A stretch of DNA of 8,821 nt from Bacillota bacterium (GCA_021846605.1 JAJZWQ010000130.1:1-8821); one strand, 5' to 3'; shown: positions 1-6,483, counted from the first letter of the stretch. Numbers and translations: made by a program. The notes: a model not told the origin generated them from the sequence alone.

Positions 1-105
1 GTGGAGTTGATCGACACGATCGCCATCGAGGAGGGGCTGAAGTTCGCGATCCGCGAGGGTGGGCGGACGGTCGGCGCCGGCGTCGTCACCAAGATCGCCG
101 AGTAG
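1..105 (+). CDS. tuf: Elongation factor Tu, C-terminal end (partial)
   Basis: The first 34 codons of the window are open and end at TAG 103-105. The peptide finishes with [17 protein letters not shown], which is the near-invariant C-terminus of EF-Tu domain 3. EF-Tu is the cytoplasmic GTPase that delivers aminoacyl-tRNA to the ribosomal A site. The GTPase domain lies outside the window, so only the last part of the C-terminal beta-barrel is visible. Having tuf directly before rpmG-tRNA-Trp-secE-nusG is a widespread bacterial order and supports the call. A strong hairpin and a separate promoter-like pair follow, so tuf probably ends an upstream unit. Confidence 0.93.
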   Translation: MELIDTIAIEEGLKFAIREGGRTVGAGVVTKIAE

Positions 106-111
106 GGGGCA

Positions 112-143
112 GGGCCGGCGCGGCATGAGAGCCGCGCGGGCCC
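112..143 (+). terminator. Strong stem-loop after tuf, possible terminator without a U-tract
   Basis: GGGCCGGCGCGGC (112-124) pairs with GCCGCGCGGGCCC (131-143): 12 base pairs with one G-G mismatch and a 6-base loop ATGAGA. It starts 6 bases after the tuf stop codon. No run of T follows (the next bases are CGCCGTGGG), so it is not a classical intrinsic terminator. Its position between the end of tuf and the next promoter suggests termination or 3'-end protection. That role is inferred. Confidence 0.5.
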
Positions 144-152
144 CGCCGTGGG

Positions 153-182
153 TTGACTCGCTGTCTGCGGCGGTGTTAGAGT
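153..182 (+). promoter_or_regulatory. Promoter candidate for rpmG-tRNA-Trp-secE-nusG
   Basis: A -35-like TTGACT (153-158) and a -10-like TAGAGT (177-182) are separated by 18 bases, which would place the start near 189 and give rpmG a leader of about 26 bases. The hexamers match the sigma-70/sigma-A consensus at 5/6 and 4/6 positions. Two other intergenic sites in the window (2647-2676 and 7702-7731) have the same layout, TTGAC[T/G], 18 bases, TA...T. Confidence 0.6.
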
Positions 183-214
183 ATCGCACTGCGGGTGCAT
201 GAGGAGGGCGACAG

Positions 215-379
215 GTGGCGGCGGCAGCGAACCGGGTGCTGGTCACGCTGGCTTGCGGGGAGTGCAAGCGGCGCAACTACCATACCCAGAAGAACAAGAA
301 GAACACCACCGGCCGTCTGGAGCTCAAGAAGTACTGTCGCTGGTGCCGCGCGCACACTCTGCACCGTGAGGCGCGCTAG
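215..379 (+). CDS. rpmG: 50S ribosomal protein L33 (bL33), zinc-ribbon type
   Basis: This encodes a 54-residue basic protein of normal length for bL33, a small 50S protein near the tRNA exit site. Two CxxC pairs, C14/C17 and C41/C44, form the expected zinc ribbon, so this is the zinc-binding (C+) form and not the cysteine-free form used under zinc starvation. The core [14 protein letters not shown] is typical of the family. The GTG start is chosen because GAGGAGG (201-207) lies 7 bases upstream and because the N-terminus then has normal length. Its place between tuf and tRNA-Trp/secE is the standard one for this gene. Confidence 0.93.
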   Translation: MAAAANRVLVTLACGECKRRNYHTQKNKKNTTGRLELKKYCRWCRAHTLHREAR

Positions 380-394
380 CGGATTCGGGCATGC

Positions 395-470
395 AGGCCC
401 GTAGCTCCAACGGTAGAGCGGCGGACTCCAAATCCGTAGGTTGGGGGTTCAAATCCCTCCGGGCCTGCCA
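395..470 (+). tRNA. trnW: tRNA-Trp (anticodon CCA)
   Basis: This is a complete 76-base cloverleaf with an encoded 3' CCA (468-470). The acceptor stem is AGGCCCG (395-401) with CGGGCCT (460-466), and the discriminator base is G467. The D stem is GCTC/GAGC (404-407/416-419). The anticodon stem is GCGGA/TCCGT (421-425/433-437), with loop CTCCAAA and anticodon CCA at 428-430. The T arm is GGGGG/CCCTC around TTCAAAT (448-454). It reads UGG and carries the G discriminator expected for tryptophan. It starts 15 bases after rpmG and has no promoter visible between them, so it is probably cut out of the rpmG-secE transcript. Confidence 0.97.
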
Positions 471-586
471 AATATCGTTCTGATGACCCGGCGGCTGCAG
501 CGCACGCTCGGGATTGCGGTCGCCGGTCACGCGTGTCCGGGTATCGGGTCCGCGGAGTCGGCCGCGCAACCGAGGTGATGGTCGAC

Positions 587-778
587 GTGCTGGAACGGGT
601 CATGCGCTATATCCGCGAGGTGCTGTTCGAGGCCCGGAAGATCGTGTGGCTCACCCGTCGCCAGACGCTGATCTATTCCGTGGTCGTGATCGTCACCGTG
701 GCTGTGATCGCTGGATTTATGTATGGGGTCGACGGGATACTCAACCTGATTTCGCATGGCATTACGGCCATCGCCTGA
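587..778 (+). CDS. secE: Preprotein translocase subunit SecE
   Basis: This encodes a 63-residue single-span inner-membrane protein that clamps SecY in the SecYEG channel. The N-terminal amphipathic part contains the family signature (EVLFEARKIVWLTRRQ, close to the usual E-KKV-WPTR). A hydrophobic span of about 20 residues follows (IYSVVVIVTVAVIAGFMYGV), then a short tail beginning with the conserved D after the span. The frame is open back to a GTG at 533, but a perfect ribosome-binding sequence GAGGTGA (572-578) sits 8 bases before the GTG at 587, and that start gives the short form common in Gram-positives. ATG 578 overlaps the binding site and is less likely. nusG follows after 26 bases, as in most bacteria. 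Confidence 0.88.
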   Translation: MLERVMRYIREVLFEARKIVWLTRRQTLIYSVVVIVTVAVIAGFMYGVDGILNLISHGITAIA

Positions 779-804
779 GCGCGGCTCCGCGGGAGGGATG
801 CGGC

Positions 805-1461
805 ATGGACGGCGATAGCGTGGAAGCAGAGGCATCGCCCCAGGCGGATGTGACCGCCGAGGACGGGGGCCTGCCCGAAGCCGCCCCGGCGGCGGGGGAC
901 TCCGGTGAGACGGCCGAGGTGAAGGACCCCCAGCGGCTGTGGTATGTCATCCACACGTATTCGGGGTATGAGAACAAGGTCAAGGCCAACCTTGAAAAGC
1001 GCGTCACCTCCATGTCGATGGGGCAGCAGATCTTCACCATCCTCGTGCCCGAGGAAGAGGAAATCGAACTCACCAAGGACGGCAAGCGCAAGACCGTCAA
1101 GCGCAAGATCTTCCCGGGATATGTCCTCGTGGAGATGATCTTCGACGAGGCGTCCTGGTATGTTGTCCGCAACACGCCCGGCGTCACGGGGTTCGTCTCC
1201 TCCGGCAACAAACCGACGCCCCTGGGACAGGACGAGGTGGATGCGATCCTGGCGCAGATGGGCGTCGCCGAGGAGAAGCCGCGGGCACGCGTGGATGTGG
1301 CGGTTGGACAGAACATCCGCGTACACAGCGGGCCCTTCGACGGCTTCATTGGCGTGATCGACGAGATCGACGACGCGCGGGGCAAAGTCAGGGTGCTGGT
1401 GTCCATGTTCGGGCGCGAGACGCCGTTGGAACTGGACTTCGACCAGATCGACAAGCTCTGA
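805..1461 (+). CDS. nusG: Transcription termination/antitermination protein NusG
   Basis: This encodes 218 residues. NusG binds the clamp of elongating RNA polymerase through its NGN domain, and links it to the ribosome or Rho through its KOW domain. The NGN domain begins at about residue 44 ([20 protein letters not shown]) and includes the conserved [11 protein letters not shown] and [11 protein letters not shown] segments. The KOW domain fills about residues 165-218 ([19 protein letters not shown], then [14 protein letters not shown]). About 43 residues precede NGN; they are rich in E, D, A, P and G, probably disordered, and longer than in E. coli or B. subtilis NusG. The ATG at 805 is chosen because GGGAGG (791-796) is 8 bases upstream; the frame extends further up, but only through secE. 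Confidence 0.95.
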   Translation: MDGDSVEAEASPQADVTAEDGGLPEAAPAAGDSGETAEVKDPQRLWYVIHTYSGYENKVKANLEKRVTSMSMGQQIFTILVPEEEEIELTKDGKRKTVKRKIFPGYVLVEMIFDEASWYVVRNTPGVTGFVSSGNKPTPLGQDEVDAILAQMGVAEEKPRARVDVAVGQNIRVHSGPFDGFIGVIDEIDDARGKVRVLVSMFGRETPLELDFDQIDKL

Positions 1462-1486
1462 GGCGTGCACACCCCGGGAGGCAACG

Positions 1487-1915
1487 ATGGCCAAGAAGGT
1501 TCAGGCCCTGATCAAACTCCAGATCCCCGCCGGCAAGGCGACGCCGGCGCCGCCCGTCGGAACCGCTCTGGGTCCGCAGGGCGTGAACATCATGGCCTTC
1601 ACCAAGGAGTTCAACGAGCGCACCAAGGAGCAGGTGGGCCTGATCATCCCCGTGGTCATCACGGTCTACGCCGACCGCTCCTTCACGTTCGTCCTCAAGA
1701 CGCCGCCAGCGGCCGTGCTGCTGAAGAAGGCGGCCGGCCTGGAGACGGGGAGCAGTAACCCCAACACCAAGAAGGTCGGCCAGGTCACCCGGCGCCAGGT
1801 GCGCGACATCGCGCAGCAGAAGCTGCCGGATCTCAACGCCGCCGACCTGGACGCGGCGATGCGCATGATCGAGGGGACCGCGCGCAGCATGGGGCTGGAT
1901 GTCGTCGAGGCCTAG
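1487..1915 (+). CDS. rplK: 50S ribosomal protein L11 (uL11)
   Basis: The 142-residue product has the normal length for L11. It binds 23S rRNA at the GTPase-associated centre and is the base of the stalk where EF-G, EF-Tu and RelA act. The N-terminal domain has the hallmark [20 protein letters not shown] with the proline-rich linker and the GVNIMAF(T)KEFN segment. The C-terminal rRNA-binding domain ends with the signature around [10 protein letters not shown]. The ATG is preceded by GGGAGG (1476-1481) at 5 bases. It lies 25 bases after nusG and 33 bases before rplA, as expected for a nusG-rplK-rplA transcript. Confidence 0.97.
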   Translation: MAKKVQALIKLQIPAGKATPAPPVGTALGPQGVNIMAFTKEFNERTKEQVGLIIPVVITVYADRSFTFVLKTPPAAVLLKKAAGLETGSSNPNTKKVGQVTRRQVRDIAQQKLPDLNAADLDAAMRMIEGTARSMGLDVVEA

Positions 1916-1948
1916 AGGCCCGAGAACCCGGCAGCGGAGGGATCGAGT

Positions 1949-2650
1949 GTGAAGAGGCGCGGGAAGCGGTACCGGGCGGCCCTGCAGGGCGTCGCCCCCG
2001 GGGTCCTGGATCCTGAGGCGGCGCTCGCCAGGGTCAAGGAGTTGTCGAGCGCCAAGTTTGACGAGACCGTCGACGTGGCGGTGCGCCTGGGGGTGGATCC
2101 CCGCCACACCGAGGAGATGGTGCGCGGAGCGGTCGCGCTCCCTCATGGGTTGGGGCGCAAGGTGCGCGTCGTCGTCTTCGCCCGCGGCGACCGGGCCAAG
2201 GAGGCCGTGGACGCCGGCGCCGACGAGGTGGGCGGCGACGAACTGGTGCAGAAGGTGCAGGGCGGTTGGCTGGACTTCGACGTCGCGGTCGCCACGCCCG
2301 ACATGATGGCGTCGGTGGGGCGGCTGGGGCGGCTCCTGGGGCCGCGCGGCCTGATGCCCAATCCCAAGTCCGGTACGGTCACCTTCGAGGTGACGCAGGC
2401 TGTGCGCGAGATCAAGGCGGGCAAGGTCGAATACCGCACGGAGCGGGCCGGCGTGGTGCACGCGCCCATCGGGCGGGTGTCCTTTGAGACCAAGGCCCTG
2501 CAGGACAACTTCAACGCGCTGCTGGACGCCCTGTACCGCAGCAAGCCGGCGGCGGCCAAGGGCACCTATGTGCGTTCCATCACGGTCTCCTCGACCATGG
2601 GACCCGGGGTCGCCGTGAATCCGGCGGTCACCGCGCCCGTGGAGGCTTGA
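1949..2650 (+). CDS. rplA: 50S ribosomal protein L1 (uL1)
   Basis: The 233-residue product has typical length. L1 forms the mobile L1 stalk that helps release deacylated tRNA, and in many bacteria it represses its own mRNA. Recognisable pieces are [12 protein letters not shown] at the start, [18 protein letters not shown], the domain II segment [15 protein letters not shown], the signature [19 protein letters not shown], and the C-terminal [15 protein letters not shown]. The GTG start is preceded by GGAGG (1936-1940) at 8 bases. The TGA stop (2648-2650) lies inside the -35-like box of the promoter candidate for rplJ-rplL. Confidence 0.97.
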   Translation: MKRRGKRYRAALQGVAPGVLDPEAALARVKELSSAKFDETVDVAVRLGVDPRHTEEMVRGAVALPHGLGRKVRVVVFARGDRAKEAVDAGADEVGGDELVQKVQGGWLDFDVAVATPDMMASVGRLGRLLGPRGLMPNPKSGTVTFEVTQAVREIKAGKVEYRTERAGVVHAPIGRVSFETKALQDNFNALLDALYRSKPAAAKGTYVRSITVSSTMGPGVAVNPAVTAPVEA

Positions 2651-2676
2651 CGCTGGAGGTTCCGGGGCCCTAGACT
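2647..2676 (+). promoter_or_regulatory. Promoter candidate for rplJ-rplL, overlapping the rplA stop
   Basis: TTGACG (2647-2652) and TAGACT (2671-2676) are 18 bases apart, the same layout as the site before rpmG. The rplA stop codon TGA is part of the -35 hexamer. A start near 2683 would place the whole L10-type leader at the 5' end of the transcript, which is where it has to be to control rplJ-rplL separately from rplK-rplA. Confidence 0.6.
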
Positions 2677-2682
2677 GCGACG

Positions 2683-2804
2683 CATACAACCGCATACCGG
2701 CCACCGGAGACAGCAGGTCCCGTCCGGGACGGGGTAAGGCGCGCGGGCGCCGCCTGCCGAGGTCGGCCACGAGGGGCGCGCGTGCGCCCTCTCGTGCGCG
2801 CCGA
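2683..2804 (+). promoter_or_regulatory. Ribosomal protein L10 leader (autoregulatory rplJ leader)
   Basis: The leader has the shape of the L10 leader family known from Firmicutes, in which the L10/L12 complex binds its own mRNA leader and promotes attenuation. CCGGCC (2697-2702) pairs with GGTCGG (2761-2766), and GCAGG (2713-2717) pairs with CCTGC (2753-2757). Between these helices is an internal loop with a purine-rich GGAGACA strand opposite CGA, similar to the kink-turn site. Two small hairpins sit on top: CCCGTC/GACGGG (2719-2724/2728-2733) and GGCGC/GCGCC (2738-2742/2747-2751). The family-typical CCTGCCGAGGTC is present at 2753-2764. A 12-bp hairpin (2768-2796) lies between this fold and the terminator. 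Assignment rests on remembered family features and was not scored with a covariance model. Confidence 0.75.
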
Positions 2805-2835
2805 GCCTCCGCCGATGGCGGGGGCAGGTTTTTTT
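2805..2835 (+). terminator. Intrinsic terminator acting as attenuator before rplJ
   Basis: GCCTCCGCC (2805-2813) pairs with GGCGGGGGC (2817-2825): 9 bp with one U-G pair and loop GAT. AGG and then seven T (2829-2835) follow. This is the only classical hairpin-plus-T-tract terminator in the window. It lies 24 bases before the rplJ start codon and not after a gene, so it must be conditional. Together with the L10 leader it fits an attenuation switch. Confidence 0.8.
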
Positions 2836-2859
2836 CTGGGGGAGAGGGGGGATCTGCGG

Positions 2860-3432
2860 ATGGCAGGGAGTGCCGTGGGTAGCGCCCGTCGGGAGAAGGA
2901 ACGCGTGGTGGTCGATGTCGCCGACCGGCTGGGACGGGCGGCCTCGGTGGTGATCGTGAACTACCGCGGGTTGAAGGTCTCCGAGGACTTCGAGTTGCGG
3001 CGTCGGCTGCGCGCGGTGCGGGTCGACTACCGCATCGTCAAGAACACCCTGGTGTCGTTGGCCGCACGCCAGGCCGGGGTGGACGACGTGGACGATCTCC
3101 TGCGCGGGCCCACGGCGATCGCCTTCAGCATGGAGGACCCGACGGCTGGTCCCCGCGAGCTGCTGGCGTTCGCCAAGGACCACCAGAGCCTGGAGTTCAA
3201 GGGCGGCCTTTTGGGCGGCCGGGTGCTCGCCGCCTCCGGGGTGACGGCGTTGGCCGAACTGCCCTCCCGTGAGGTGCTCCTGGCCCGGGTGGCGGGTGCC
3301 CTGGCCTCGCCGCTGGTGGCCACGGCCACCGTGCTGGGGGCGCCGATGCGCGGGCTGGCGGCGCTGACGCTGGCCTTGGCCCAACAGCGGCAGGAGCGCG
3401 GCGGTCCCGCGGCGGCCGAGGGTTCGGCATAG
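2860..3432 (+). CDS. rplJ: 50S ribosomal protein L10 (uL10)
   Basis: The 190-residue product is slightly longer than the usual 165-175. L10 anchors L7/L12 dimers on the ribosomal stalk and acts with them as repressor of its own operon. The N-terminal rRNA-binding domain shows RREKERVVVDVADRLGRA, VVIVNYRGLKVSE and RIVKNTLVSLAARQ, all typical of the family. The C-terminal helix carrying the L7/L12 sites runs from about residue 135 to 175 and ends in an Ala/Gly-rich tail. ATG 2860 is chosen because it follows a purine-rich GGAGAGGGGGG stretch (2841-2851) and matches the family N-terminus. The GTG at 2782 would place the attenuator terminator inside the coding region, so it is unlikely. Confidence 0.93.
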   Translation: MAGSAVGSARREKERVVVDVADRLGRAASVVIVNYRGLKVSEDFELRRRLRAVRVDYRIVKNTLVSLAARQAGVDDVDDLLRGPTAIAFSMEDPTAGPRELLAFAKDHQSLEFKGGLLGGRVLAASGVTALAELPSREVLLARVAGALASPLVATATVLGAPMRGLAALTLALAQQRQERGGPAAAEGSA

Positions 3433-3450
3433 ATCGAGGAGGTGTGCGGG

Positions 3451-3834
3451 TTGTCCAAGGTTGAGCAGGTGCTTGAGGTCGTCGAAGGCATGACGGTGCT
3501 GGAACTGGCCGAGTTGGTCAAGGAGTTCGAGCAGAAGTTCGGGGTGTCGGCGGCCGTGGCGGCCGCGCCCGCGGCCGCGGCCCCCGCGGCGTCGGCGGCT
3601 GCGGCGCCGGAGGAGGAGCAGACCGAGTTCGACGTGATCCTGGAGTCCTTCCCGGCCGACAAGAAGATCGGGATCATCAAGGTCGTGCGCACCCTGACCC
3701 AGCTGGGGCTCAAGGAGGCCAAGGACCTGGTCGAGGCCGCGCCCAAGGCGGTCAAGGAGAAGGTCACCAAGGAAGAGTCCCAGACCGCCAAGCAGCAGTT
3801 GGAAGAGGCCGGCGCGACGGTCACCGTCAAGTAG
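3451..3834 (+). CDS. rplL: 50S ribosomal protein L7/L12 (bL12)
   Basis: The 127-residue product is the acidic stalk protein that recruits translational GTPases, present in several copies bound to L10. The N-terminal dimerisation domain is [20 protein letters not shown]. The hinge is rich in Ala and Pro with an EEEQ stretch (about residues 34-60). The C-terminal factor-binding domain contains [20 protein letters not shown] and ends [10 protein letters not shown]. The start is TTG 3451: GAGGAGGTG (3436-3444) is the ribosome-binding site at 6 bases, and the GTG at 3442 lies inside that site. The gene follows rplJ by 18 bases. rpoB, which normally comes next, is absent. Confidence 0.95.
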   Translation: MSKVEQVLEVVEGMTVLELAELVKEFEQKFGVSAAVAAAPAAAAPAASAAAAPEEEQTEFDVILESFPADKKIGIIKVVRTLTQLGLKEAKDLVEAAPKAVKEKVTKEESQTAKQQLEEAGATVTVK

Positions 3835-3835
3835 G

Positions 3836-3870
3836 CTGGTCCGCGGGGTGCGTTGACACCCCAGGGCCGG
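3836..3870 (+). terminator. Stem-loop directly after rplL, possible terminator without a U-tract
   Basis: CTGGTCC (3836-3842) pairs with GGGCCGG (3864-3870), using two U-G pairs. GGGGTG (3845-3850) pairs with CACCCC (3857-3862). The loop is CGTTGA, and a GC/A internal loop separates the two helices. The hairpin begins one base after the rplL stop and has no T-tract. A perfect -35-like TTGACA (3853-3858) lies in the loop and descending arm, but no convincing -10 box is found downstream. The 113-base gap up to rplU is otherwise GC-rich with nothing recognised. Confidence 0.45.
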
Positions 3871-3947
3871 ACGAGCATCGCTCCGGGTGGCCGGCGTGGC
3901 CGGGGGCGAGGTGGCTGGGTGCCGCCGGCTGCAGGGGGGATGTTGGC

Positions 3948-4379
3948 ATGTATGCCGTCGTCGAAACGGGCGGCAAGCAGATCCGGGTGACCGACGGGGA
4001 CACGGTGGAGATCGAGCGCCTGCCGGGGGCCCCCGGGGATCAGGTCACCTTTGACCGCGTCCTCTGCCTGTCGGGGGACGGACGCCTGGTGGCCGGCAAC
4101 CCGACGGTCGAGGGCGCGTTGGTCATCGGCCTGATTGAGGCGCAGGTCCAGGGACGCAAGATCGATGTCTTCCGGTATAAGTCCAAGGTGAACTTCCGGC
4201 GCAAGACGGGGCACCGGCAGCAGCGGACGCGCGTGCGCATCGTCAAGATCTTCGAGGATGCCACGCAGGTGCCGGCCGCCGATGCCGTCGAGGAACCGGC
4301 CGAGGAGCCCGCCGCCGAGGCGGTGCGCGAACCGGCGGCCGAGGCGGTCGGAACGGAGTCTGCGGCGCCGGAGGCCTAG
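3948..4379 (+). CDS. rplU: 50S ribosomal protein L21 (bL21) with an acidic C-terminal tail
   Basis: The 143-residue product is longer than the usual length of about 103. bL21 is an early-binding 50S assembly protein contacting 23S rRNA. The core covers about residues 1-102: MYAVVETGGKQIRVTDGDTV at the start, GRKIDVFRYKSKVNFRRKTGHRQQ with the conserved rRNA-binding basic patch, and VRIVKI at the end. About 41 extra residues follow, almost entirely A, E, P and V, with a near-repeat REPAAEAV / EEPAAEAV. They are probably disordered and surface-exposed. The ATG follows AGGGGGGA (3933-3940) at 7 bases. prp starts 5 bases after the stop. Confidence 0.95.
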   Translation: MYAVVETGGKQIRVTDGDTVEIERLPGAPGDQVTFDRVLCLSGDGRLVAGNPTVEGALVIGLIEAQVQGRKIDVFRYKSKVNFRRKTGHRQQRTRVRIVKIFEDATQVPAADAVEEPAEEPAAEAVREPAAEAVGTESAAPEA

Positions 4380-4384
4380 CGGGG

Positions 4385-4744
4385 GTGCGGCGGCTGGTCG
4401 CGATCACCCTGGAACGCGGCCCGGACGGCGGGCTCTGCGGCTACCGGGCCTCCGGTCACACGGGGCTCGCGGCGGCCGGCCAGGACGTGGCCTGTGCCGC
4501 GATCTCCGCCCTGGTGCAGACCGCAGCGCTGGGCTTGGAGCGCCGTCTGGGGATCGCCGTCGAGGTGGAGGCGGGGGACGGGCTGTTCACCTGCCGCCTG
4601 CCGGCGGAACTGGCCGGGAAGGCGCGGGAACGGGCCGAGGATCTGTTGGAAACGATGCGGCTGGGGCTGGCCGAGATCGCCCGGCTGCAACCCGGGACAC
4701 TGCGGCTGTCCGAGGACACGGGGCCGCGGACCCGACGGAGGTGA
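4385..4744 (+). CDS. prp: Ribosomal-processing cysteine protease Prp
   Basis: The 119-residue product belongs to the Prp (YsxB) family, cytoplasmic cysteine proteases that remove the N-terminal peptide of L27. The catalytic pair is visible: His25 in GYRASGHTG and Cys37 in GQDVACAAIS, at the family spacing of 12 residues (His22 and Cys34 in the S. aureus enzyme, from memory). The gene lies between rplU and rpmA, the usual place in Firmicutes and relatives. The GTG start is preceded by GGAGG (4370-4374) at 10 bases, inside the end of rplU. The stop overlaps the ribosome-binding site of rpmA, suggesting translational coupling of protease and substrate. Confidence 0.93.
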   Translation: MRRLVAITLERGPDGGLCGYRASGHTGLAAAGQDVACAAISALVQTAALGLERRLGIAVEVEAGDGLFTCRLPAELAGKARERAEDLLETMRLGLAEIARLQPGTLRLSEDTGPRTRRR

Positions 4745-4750
4745 TGCGCG

Positions 4751-5053
4751 GTGTGGAGTTTTGAGCTCCAGCGGTTCGCGCACAAAAAGGGGGGCGGCAG
4801 TTCCCGCAACGGTCGGGACAGCCAGCCCAAGCACCTGGGAATCAAGCGCTTTGACGGCCAGGTCGTGACCGCGGGAACGGTGCTGGTGCGCCAGCGGGGT
4901 ACGCCGGTGCTCGCCGGGGCGGGCGTGGGGCGCGGCTCGGACGACACCCTGTTCGCGCGGGTGGGCGGGGTGGTGCACTTCGCCACCGGGCGCGGCGGCC
5001 GGAAGCGCATCAGCGTGCTGCAGGAGGCCGCGGTCGCCGTGGCGGCGCGCTAG
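4751..5053 (+). CDS. rpmA: 50S ribosomal protein L27 (bL27), Prp-processed precursor
   Basis: The 100-residue precursor matures to a protein whose flexible N-terminus reaches the peptidyl transferase centre. It starts [20 protein letters not shown], so a nine-residue leader precedes the universal A-H-K-K-G start of mature L27. By analogy with S. aureus L27, Prp should cut between F9 and A10. The core contains [29 protein letters not shown] and [16 protein letters not shown]. The GTG start is chosen because GGAGGTGAT (4737-4745) is 5-6 bases upstream and because it gives a family-like leader. The residue before F9 is Arg, where the classical motif is L-Q-F-F-A. Confidence 0.95.
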   Translation: MWSFELQRFAHKKGGGSSRNGRDSQPKHLGIKRFDGQVVTAGTVLVRQRGTPVLAGAGVGRGSDDTLFARVGGVVHFATGRGGRKRISVLQEAAVAVAAR

Positions 5054-5120
5054 TCCTTCAACGGCCGGTCGCCGCGTGGGGCATGCTGGCCTCAGAACGG
5101 CGGCGGAGCGGAGGGGCGCC

Positions 5121-6470
5121 ATGTTCGTCGATCAGGCGGAATGCCTGGTGCGGGCGGGGGACGGCGGCCGCGGGGCGGTCGCCTTCCGCCGCGAAAAGTA
5201 TGTCCCATTGGGCGGGCCGAGCGGCGGCGACGGCGGGCGCGGCGGGGACGTCCTGCTGGTCGGCGACACACAGTTGGCGACCCTGCTGTCGTTTAAACAC
5301 CGACGGGAGGTGCGCGCGGGCAGCGGGGAGCATGGGGGCAGCCAGAACCGGCACGGCCGGGACGGGGGGTCCCTGCGCGTGCCGGTGCCCCTGGGGACGG
5401 TCGCGCGCGACGCGGATACCGGGGCCTGGATCGGTGAACTCCTGGTGGACGGCCAGGAGGTGTGTGCCGCCGCCGGGGGCCGAGGCGGGCGCGGCAATGC
5501 GCGCTTTCGCAGCAGCACGCGGCAGGCGCCACGCTTTGCGGAGCGCGGCGAAGCGGGCGCGGTGGTCCGCCTGGAGTTGGAACTGCGCGTGCTGGCGGAC
5601 GTCGGGCTGCTGGGGATGCCCAACGCCGGGAAGTCGACGCTGCTCGCCGCGGTCTCCGCGGCGCGTCCACGGATCGCCCCCTACCCCTTCACGACGCTGG
5701 AGCCGCAATTGGGGGTCGTGCGCCGCGAGGATCGCGAGATGGTCCTGGCGGACATCCCCGGCCTGGTCGAGGGGGCACACAGCGGGCGCGGCCTGGGCAA
5801 CGCCTTTCTGCGCCACGTGGAGCGCTGCCGCCTCCTGGTGCACGTGGTGGACGGGGCGGGGAGCGAGGGCCGTGACCCGGTCGCCGACTTCCGTCTGATC
5901 GAGGCCGAGTTGCGGTTGCGGGACCCCGAACTGGCCGCGCGGCCGCGCGTGCTGATCGCCAACAAGAGCGACCTGCCGGCGTGGGATGCCCACTGGCCCG
6001 CCCTCCAGGCCCTGGGCAGCGAACTGCTGGGCGTGTTTGCGCTCAGTGCGGCGACGGGGCGGGGCACAGACGAACTCGTGCGCTTCCTGCTGGCCCAGGT
6101 GGCGCAGCTGCCCCGGCGGGGCCAGGCGCCGCCCGAGGCCGACGCGCCGGTGGTGATCCGCGCGCCGCGGCGCTTGAGCGTGCGCGGCGGCGACGGGGAG
6201 TGGGAGGTCCGGGACGCGGGGCTGGAGCGCCTGGTGGCCATGGCGGATCTGGAGAACCCCGAGGCCCTGGACTACCTGCTGGGGCAGATGCTGCGGGCCG
6301 GACTGCCCGCCCGGCTGCGACGGGCGGGGGCGGTCCCTGGGGACGTCCTGCGCATCGGGGAATGGGGGGGACGGGTGGGGGAGGGCGGCGTGCCGCTGGC
6401 TGGCGAGGAGTCCGACGAGATCGCCGAGGCCGCCCCCGAAGACTCCGACGATGCGGATGGCGACCTCTGA
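5121..6470 (+). CDS. obgE: GTPase Obg (CgtA), 50S assembly factor
   Basis: The 449-residue product has all three domains of Gram-positive Obg. The glycine-rich Obg fold (about 1-158) shows FVDQAECLVRAGDGGRGAVA and repeated GG motifs. The GTPase domain carries G1 GMPNAGKST (165-173), G3 DIPG (211-214), G4 NKSD (281-284) and G5 SAATG (309-313), with YPFTTLEPQLG as switch I. The C-terminal OCT domain lies at about 344-416 (LERLVAMADLENPEALDYLL and GAVPGDVLRIG). An acidic tail follows. Obg binds GTP and ppGpp and checks late 50S maturation. The ATG follows GGAGGGG (5110-5116) at 4 bases; the in-frame alternative at 5076 lacks the family start. Confidence 0.96.
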   Translation: MFVDQAECLVRAGDGGRGAVAFRREKYVPLGGPSGGDGGRGGDVLLVGDTQLATLLSFKHRREVRAGSGEHGGSQNRHGRDGGSLRVPVPLGTVARDADTGAWIGELLVDGQEVCAAAGGRGGRGNARFRSSTRQAPRFAERGEAGAVVRLELELRVLADVGLLGMPNAGKSTLLAAVSAARPRIAPYPFTTLEPQLGVVRREDREMVLADIPGLVEGAHSGRGLGNAFLRHVERCRLLVHVVDGAGSEGRDPVADFRLIEAELRLRDPELAARPRVLIANKSDLPAWDAHWPALQALGSELLGVFALSAATGRGTDELVRFLLAQVAQLPRRGQAPPEADAPVVIRAPRRLSVRGGDGEWEVRDAGLERLVAMADLENPEALDYLLGQMLRAGLPARLRRAGAVPGDVLRIGEWGGRVGEGGVPLAGEESDEIAEAAPEDSDDADGDL

Positions 6471-6483
6471 GAGGGGGCGGAGG

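Noticed and set aside
533..586. Longer SecE from GTG 533
   Set aside because: There is no ribosome-binding site before 533, while GAGGTGA at 572-578 is ideally placed for GTG 587. The extra 18 residues are not family-like.
514..804. Upstream extension of the nusG frame
   Set aside because: It overlaps secE in another frame, and ATG 805 has a good ribosome-binding site.
673..2770. Long minus-strand frames opposite nusG, rplK and rplA
   Set aside because: These are antisense shadows of high-GC coding regions. Their products are Arg/His/Gly-rich, have no recognisable domain, and run against well-supported + strand genes.
2782..2859. Longer L10 from GTG 2782
   Set aside because: It would translate through the attenuator hairpin and T-run (2805-2835) and adds 26 residues not expected in L10.
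3853..3882. Perfect -35-like TTGACA before rplU as a fourth promoter
   Set aside because: At spacings of 17-18 bases the -10 positions read CATCGC or ATCGCT, which match poorly. The TTGACA also lies in the loop and arm of the hairpin 3836-3870. rplU may have a promoter, but this sequence does not show it clearly.
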